Part shown: positions 1 through 3,875 of the stretch, one piece after another
Numbering within the stretch: the first letter of the stretch is position 1
Layout: every line of letters begins with the position of its first letter
Assembly (NCBI GenBank): GCA_947371715.1
Contig: CANBQQ010000189.1
Location: 1 to 6,554 of the forward strand
Direction: 5' to 3'
Length of the DNA: 6,554 nucleotides
From: Flavipsychrobacter stenotrophus
GTDB taxonomy: Bacteria > Bacteroidota > Bacteroidia > Chitinophagales > Chitinophagaceae
Translations under genes and position numbers: made by a program
Notes under the pieces: generated by a model
Told to the model about the DNA's origin: nothing
What the model saw: only the letters and a program-made list of their open reading frames with translations
Database searches by the model: none

Positions 1-369
1 GCTAAGAAAAATAGCTTCGGAAGCATACTCATACAGATAGTATTAGTAGATGCTGTATTCTCGTTCGATTCTATTCTTACAGCTGTAGGTCTTGTTGATA
101 ATGTACTAATTATGATCATAGCCGTTATTATCTCAATGGCCATCATGATGATGTTTGCAGGCGGAGTTGCTGCTGTTATCAACAAATACCCTACGTTGCA
201 AATGTTGGCCTTATCCTTCCTTGTTGTTATAGGTGTAGTGCTAATAGCCAGCGGATTTCACGAAGAGGTTAATAAGAGTATTATTTACTCTTGTCTCGGG
301 TTCTCGATCATTGTGGAAATGCTCAATATTCGGTTCCGAAAGAAAACAACCAATTCAAAAAATGACTAA
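1..369 (+). CDS. TerC-family integral membrane protein, C-terminal part (5' end off window)
   Basis: The reading frame is open from base 1 to a TAA at 367-369, giving 122 residues and no start codon, so this is the C-terminal part of a longer gene. The fragment is very hydrophobic, with about four membrane segments near residues 7-28, 35-58, 66-86 and 93-110, and a basic, hydrophilic tail (RFRKKTTNSKND). The family signature is visible at residues 17-30: an Asp (D17) followed by FSFDSILTAVG. This is the conserved acidic membrane motif of TerC/Alx/YkoY-type proteins. The later pattern (P-TLQMLALSFLVVIGVVLIASG, then FSIIVEMLN) also fits the end of that family. TerC proteins are inner-membrane proteins linked to metal ion homeostasis, with manganese export shown for some members. 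The substrate cannot be told here. An internal ATG at 112 would remove the conserved motif and is not the start. The gene is convergent with the minus-strand cluster and looks functionally unrelated to it. Confidence 0.88.
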   Translation, partial: AKKNSFGSILIQIVLVDAVFSFDSILTAVGLVDNVLIMIIAVIISMAIMMMFAGGVAAVINKYPTLQMLALSFLVVIGVVLIASGFHEEVNKSIIYSCLGFSIIVEMLNIRFRKKTTNSKND

Positions 370-406
370 AAATACAAAAGGCACCAATCTGGTGCCTTTT
401 GTATTT
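370..406. terminator. Bidirectional intrinsic terminator between convergent genes
   Basis: A perfect 16-bp inverted repeat (arms 370-385 and 391-406) flanks a 5-nt loop, AATCT. The inner stem is GC-rich (GGCACC/GGTGCC). The outer stem is an A-tract on one side and a T-rich tract on the other, so each strand ends its hairpin in a U-rich run. It starts one base after the TerC stop codon and lies 45 bp past the stop of the minus-strand receiver gene. It can therefore serve both converging transcripts. Confidence 0.88.
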
Positions 407-451
407 CTCGCAGAATACGCTTGCGCGATAGATATGAACAGTTGGGTGAAA

Positions 452-826
452 CTACAGTTGCAACGCTGCAGTAAGCATCTGCAGGTCAACAGGCTTCTTA
501 AGAATGTTCCTTATGTATTTCATGTCAATGTTATCTTCAAAGAAACGCTTAAGTATGTCTTCTTTCTCACCACTCGTTACAATGTAGATCTCAAAATACC
601 TTTCAGACAGCACACTATCGCTTTGTATTGCTTGCATAAAACCATAGGCATCCATTTCTGGCATATATACGTCGAGCAATATTTTTGATATTTCTTCATC
701 TGCTGTTAAAACATCAAGTCCCAATTTGCCGTTTGCTGCGGTCAATGTAGTGAAATTTTTTTGCGAGAGGGTTCTGCTATAAACACTTAAAATTAAAGGA
801 TCATCATCTATTATCAGTACTTTCAT
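452..826 (-). CDS. Single-domain response regulator (receiver only)
   Basis: This 124-residue protein is a CheY-like receiver domain and nothing else. The acidic pocket is IDDD (D7-D9) and the phosphoacceptor is D52 in ILLDVYMPEMD. The switch Ser/Thr is T84 or S85 in IYIVTSG, and the invariant Lys is K111, followed by P112. The protein ends about 12 residues after that, so no DNA-binding or enzymatic output domain exists. It most likely acts as a phosphorelay intermediate or through protein-protein contacts in the cytoplasm. The residue after MPEMD is Ala instead of the usual Gly, as in the second stand-alone receiver at 2238-2666. The distance from the switch Ser/Thr to the Lys is several residues longer than in CheY or Spo0F. 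It follows the macrodomain gene by 157 bp on the same strand, so it may be read through from that operon or have its own promoter; no clear one was found. The start at 824-826 places the DDD motif at the normal distance from the N-terminus. Confidence 0.9.
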   Translation of the reverse strand: MKVLIIDDDPLILSVYSRTLSQKNFTTLTAANGKLGLDVLTADEEISKILLDVYMPEMDAYGFMQAIQSDSVLSERYFEIYIVTSGEKEDILKRFFEDNIDMKYIRNILKKPVDLQMLTAALQL

Positions 827-984
827 CTTTGTTCGCTATTGATTGTTTGGGTACTCAATTTGCGGCATACACTTTGTCGCCATGAACTGCTAATATAGTA
901 TTCAATTGCCGTATTTACTAGTGGCTTGCATTTAAAATAAGGCATTAATAACAATGATTTTATGCGGGCTCTTTTTTTCGAATC

Positions 985-1497
985 CTACTCCGCCAGCAGC
1001 TTTTGATACAACTCATAATTTTCCGTGTCAAAACATACGAATGTTACTTTATCTATTTCACCGAAATCATTAAGAAATTCACGAACGGTATGTACCGCTA
1101 TTACTGCCGCCCTGTCTTTTGGAAATCGATAAACTCCGGTACTGATGTTGGGGAACGCTAGGGTTTTAACTCCGTTTTCTGAAGCAATTTTCAGGCTGTT
1201 GATGTATGCGTTTGCAAGTAAGATGTCCTCATTCTTTTTGCCTCCGTTCCATATCGGTCCCACTGTATGAATCACGAATTTAGCTGGTAGTTCACCTCCC
1301 GTAGTAATTACTGCTTCACCCACTTTGCAGCCGCCTTGTCTGTTGCGTATGGCTATGCACTCTTCCAGTATATCCGGCCCCCCGGCTTTATGTATAGCCC
1401 CGTCTACACCACCTCCACCCAGTAACGATGAATTCGCAGCATTAACAACGGCATCTGCCTTTGTTGTAGTTATATCTCCCAGTATGACCTCAATCAT
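985..1497 (-). CDS. Macrodomain protein, O-acetyl-ADP-ribose deacetylase (YmdB/MacroD-like)
   Basis: This 170-residue protein is a complete stand-alone macrodomain of the MacroD/YmdB class. Such enzymes hydrolyse O-acetyl-ADP-ribose and often remove mono-ADP-ribose from acidic residues. Visible motifs are GDIT (residues 7-10), NAANSSLLGGGGVDGAIH (19-36), the HTVGPIW segment (77-83) and the phosphate-binding loop STGVYRFP (119-126). N22 and D32 align with the catalytic Asn25 and Asp35 of E. coli YmdB, at a constant 3-residue offset, so the enzyme should be active. Length matches the family. Its ATG lies inside the end of the oxygenase gene: the two share 8 nt (ATGATTGA), which suggests translational coupling. 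It is therefore the last gene of the receiver-oxygenase-macrodomain unit. No ADP-ribosyltransferase is seen in the window, so the physiological substrate is open. E. coli YmdB also affects RNase III, and that need not apply here. Confidence 0.95.
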   Translation of the reverse strand: MIEVILGDITTTKADAVVNAANSSLLGGGGVDGAIHKAGGPDILEECIAIRNRQGGCKVGEAVITTGGELPAKFVIHTVGPIWNGGKKNEDILLANAYINSLKIASENGVKTLAFPNISTGVYRFPKDRAAVIAVHTVREFLNDFGEIDKVTFVCFDTENYELYQKLLAE

Positions 1498-2236
1498 TTA
1501 CTGATCTGTTTTGTTGGTGATAATAAAAATGCTCAGCCCATTCCAGATGTTTTGGTAATTCTTGTTTGCTGAACTCTATATGAATTACTCTTCTCTTTTT
1601 TCCATTGGTGGTTCTGCCCGATGCATGCAGCAGCAGCGGCTTCATGATTATGATACCTCCCTCAGGTACGTTGCAGCTTACTTCTTTTTCCACAGACCAA
1701 TCGATGTTTTCAGCACGGTAGATGCCTTTTAAATGCGAGCCCGGGATAACTCTCAATGCACCATTTTCCTCGGTTGTTTCATCCAGATGTATTCTGATGG
1801 TGAAACTATTTTCCAATATTTCCAGTGGGGGCCGCACCGCAAACTGGTCCTGCTTCGTTGTCCACGGCCCATAGCCATCTAAGGCAATTTTTTTGTCAAC
1901 AGATATGCTCAGATCCTGGTGGTAGGCAACAAACCAGTTCGATTCCTCAGGTTTGTCGAAGTAGATAGACTTAACTACAAAATACTCATCCCCGAACAGT
2001 TCGGAGATCACTTGTTTAAGTTTGGTGTTGAAAATTAAAGGGAGGGACAACGGCACTTCTAGTAAGAATCGGCGTATGGCAAATAATCCGTTCGATTTTC
2101 TGAACGCGGACGTTGAATTATCTGTATTATCTATTACATCCTTGATTAACGCTAGATCATTAGGTTGGTAGATACCCGGAATAATAGCAACCCCTTCTTT
2201 TCTTACAGCCTCTTTTATTGCTAACGGATATGTCAT
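1490..2236 (-). CDS. Phytanoyl-CoA dioxygenase (PhyH)-family Fe(II)/2-oxoglutarate oxygenase
   Basis: This 248-residue protein fits the length and motif order of the PhyH superfamily. The facial triad is visible as H106-x-D108 (in WFVAYHQDLS) and the distal H204 (in LLLHASG). R215 or R216 in GKKRRVIHIEF sits 11-12 residues after H204, where human phytanoyl-CoA hydroxylase binds 2-oxoglutarate with an Arg. The family segment RIHLDETTEENGALRVIPG followed by SHLKG (148-171) is also intact. These enzymes are cytosolic and hydroxylate small molecules or modify peptides using Fe(II), O2 and 2-oxoglutarate. The substrate cannot be deduced. No signal peptide or membrane segment is present. The ATG at 2234-2236 is one base after the stop of the upstream receiver gene, and the 3' end overlaps the macrodomain gene by 8 nt. 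It is therefore co-transcribed with a signalling protein and an ADP-ribose hydrolase. A need for O2 and Fe(II) would make it sensitive to NO and redox state (inference). Confidence 0.9.
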   Translation of the reverse strand: MTYPLAIKEAVRKEGVAIIPGIYQPNDLALIKDVIDNTDNSTSAFRKSNGLFAIRRFLLEVPLSLPLIFNTKLKQVISELFGDEYFVVKSIYFDKPEESNWFVAYHQDLSISVDKKIALDGYGPWTTKQDQFAVRPPLEILENSFTIRIHLDETTEENGALRVIPGSHLKGIYRAENIDWSVEKEVSCNVPEGGIIIMKPLLLHASGRTTNGKKRRVIHIEFSKQELPKHLEWAEHFYYHQQNRSVND

Positions 2237-2237
2237 C

Positions 2238-2666
2238 CTAATTTTCTATTATTCCAAGTCTTCTGTGAAGCACATGAACCATCAAGTGTATAGATTCTTT
2301 TGTGAGCGGTTTGATAAGGTAGTATTCCACATACTGGTTATCATGTGCGCGCTGCATATCGCTTTTGTTTACCGATGACGACAGGATGTAGATCTTTACT
2401 CTTTGTTTTACTCGGTCGCTAAACTTATCAAATGCCTCCAGGAAATCCCATGCGTCAATTTCCGGCATGGCAATATCGAGCAGCAAAATGGCATTTTCTG
2501 TTACATTTGCACCATCGTATTTTGCCACTATGTGGTCAAGCCCTTCTTTAGGATCTGTAAACGTTTCTACACAAGCATCAGGATAAACTGCTTCTATATT
2601 TAGCCGGCAGAGTTTGTTATTTATTTTGTCATCATCTACTACTATGAAATTATTGAAGTAATTCAT
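2238..2666 (-). CDS. Single-domain response regulator (receiver only), first gene of the oxygenase-macrodomain unit
   Basis: This 142-residue protein is a receiver domain with no output domain. The acidic triad is D11-D13 (VVDDDK), the phosphoacceptor is D64 in LLLDIAMPEID, the switch residue is S96 or S97 in IYILSSS, and the Lys-Pro pair is K119-P120. The IYILSSS and DAWDFLEAF patterns are typical of the short regulators common in Bacteroidota. The family usually has Gly after MPxxD, but here it is Ala (A72), as in the receiver at 452-826. The two are probably distant paralogues. Its stop is one base before the oxygenase start, so its output may be to set or deliver control to that enzyme, or to act as a relay for the two upstream kinases. 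A promoter candidate lies 50-80 bp upstream of the ATG. No Shine-Dalgarno sequence is visible before the start, which is usual in this phylum. Confidence 0.92.
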   Translation of the reverse strand: MNYFNNFIVVDDDKINNKLCRLNIEAVYPDACVETFTDPKEGLDHIVAKYDGANVTENAILLLDIAMPEIDAWDFLEAFDKFSDRVKQRVKIYILSSSVNKSDMQRAHDNQYVEYYLIKPLTKESIHLMVHVLHRRLGIIEN

Positions 2667-2715
2667 TGTCGTATGGGTTTATATGTCTATCCTAATTGAT
2701 TTGTTTTTACGTAGT

Positions 2716-2746
2716 TAAATGTAAATACTATTTTTATTTTATCAAA
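2716..2746 (-). promoter_or_regulatory. Candidate Bacteroidota-type promoter for the receiver-oxygenase-macrodomain unit
   Basis: On the minus strand, TTTG (2746-2743) is followed after 19 nt by TACATTTA (2723-2716). This matches the Bacteroidota sigma-A pattern of a -33 TTTG and a -7 TAnnTTTG with one mismatch, in the last base. It lies in the 105-bp AT-rich gap between the receiver-kinase stop and the receiver ATG, and would give a leader of roughly 40 nt. In such AT-rich DNA a chance match is possible. No clear hairpin terminator precedes it, so read-through from the kinase genes also remains likely. Confidence 0.4.
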
Positions 2747-2771
2747 GTAAAATGCTACATTACTTAGTATT

Positions 2772-3869
2772 TTATTGGTCAGTCTGCGATGTACTGAACT
2801 CCAATCTAACGGTTATAGAATTGCCTTTTTGATGTATTTCGAAGTCTATGCCGAGTTGCTCACATAGATTCTTTGTAACAAACAATCCCAGCCCTAAGCC
2901 ATTTCTCGAGTAGTCTGTATGGAATTTTTTATAAAGGCCAATTTCTCGGCTGGTAAAAGATATTCCTTCCTCACAGGTATTACTTATACTGAAAATGAAG
3001 CCGTTTTCATTTCCCGAAAGGTCTAATCTTATAGGCGGACCGGCTATGCCAAACTTAAGCGAATTGTCTATTAATTCAGTAAAAATAATGCGCAGGTACT
3101 TTTGTGATCCTTTTACTTTAACCGGTGCGATGTTCGCTTCAATATTTTGTTGGCCATTTACATTAGTGTATTGGCTTAAAATTGCTTTGATCTTTTCGTC
3201 AATACTAATGTTATTGGATAGGTCAAATTGATCAATGGTAAATGTTCCTTGCGTTTCCAGCGCAGATGCAAGGATCATATTCTGAATGTCTCTCTTCATT
3301 CTCAAACTAGCTGCATAAATAGATGAGAATGCATCTTTCATGTCGGCTACCTTAGTAGATTCAGGTACGCTATTGATAAAATACGCACCATTCATTATGC
3401 CATTTAATGGAGTTATTATTTCATGGGAAAGGTTATTGCTGATGGTTGCGAGCACTCTTCCATTTATTTCTTTGATCAAATATTTATTTTCCAGCTTCGC
3501 TTTTCTCAGGCGCGCTTGTATCACTTCGATCAGCGTCTTTTGTGCAAAAGGCTTAGTTATGTAGTCGTCAGCTCCAAGGTTCATGCCTATGCTTATATCT
3601 TTCTTATCTGCGAATGCAGATAAGAATATAAAAGGCATCCGGTATAAGGTGTCATCGTTACGGATGCTTTTCAGTATGTCGGTTCCCAATATATCAGGTA
3701 GATTTATGTCACATACCACCAGATCTATCGGTTCGTTCTGCAGAATAAATAAGGCATCATTGCCATTGGCCGCAGATATAGGATCATATTCATTGAACTC
3801 AAGAAAGGTACAAATAGCTTCTCTCAAATTGTCATCGTCTTCTACTACTAGAATTCTATTATTTTCCAT
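2772..3869 (-). CDS. Receiver-histidine kinase fusion (REC-HisKA-HATPase, no sensor domain)
   Basis: This 365-residue cytoplasmic protein has an N-terminal receiver domain (about 1-120) followed by a kinase core. In the receiver, the acidic pocket is E10-D13, the phosphoacceptor is D54 (VVCDINLPD), the switch residue is S84 (FLSAF), and the Lys-Pro pair is K106-P107. A short helical linker (about 115-135) leads to a HisKA-like dimerisation segment with the phosphoacceptor His149 in LSHEIITPLNG. The HATPase domain shows an N box (ELIDNSLKFG, N269) and a G2 box (NGLGLGLFV, 323-331). The G1 box is degenerate: where DxGxG is usual there is NTCEEG, with N297 replacing the Asp. With no sensor domain, kinase or phosphatase activity is probably set by phosphorylation of D54, most simply by the PAS kinase encoded just upstream. 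The ATG is 6 nt after that gene's stop, with AAAAGA between, so the two genes are almost certainly co-transcribed. Confidence 0.92.
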   Translation of the reverse strand: MENNRILVVEDDDNLREAICTFLEFNEYDPISAANGNDALFILQNEPIDLVVCDINLPDILGTDILKSIRNDDTLYRMPFIFLSAFADKKDISIGMNLGADDYITKPFAQKTLIEVIQARLRKAKLENKYLIKEINGRVLATISNNLSHEIITPLNGIMNGAYFINSVPESTKVADMKDAFSSIYAASLRMKRDIQNMILASALETQGTFTIDQFDLSNNISIDEKIKAILSQYTNVNGQQNIEANIAPVKVKGSQKYLRIIFTELIDNSLKFGIAGPPIRLDLSGNENGFIFSISNTCEEGISFTSREIGLYKKFHTDYSRNGLGLGLFVTKNLCEQLGIDFEIHQKGNSITVRLEFSTSQTDQ

Positions 3870-3875
3870 TCTTTT

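Noticed and set aside
112..114. ATG as the start of a short 85-residue membrane protein
   Set aside because: The same frame is open to base 1 and encodes the conserved TerC motif (D17, FSFDS) before this ATG.
311..688. Plus-strand open frame of 125 codons
   Set aside because: It overlaps the end of the TerC gene, runs through the terminator hairpin and lies antisense to a clear receiver gene. The translation has no domain-like pattern.
961..984. GCGGGCTC followed by a T-run, as a terminator in the gap 827-984
   Set aside because: No complementary GAGCCCGC arm is found upstream on the plus strand, so no hairpin forms. On the minus strand the run is an A-tract, not a U-tract.
827..984. Promoter, small gene or RNA in the gap before the last receiver gene
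   Set aside because: No TTTG/TTG box at a suitable distance from a TAnnTTTG-like box was found, and no convincing hairpin or short coding frame. TATATTAG on the minus strand lacks a partner box.
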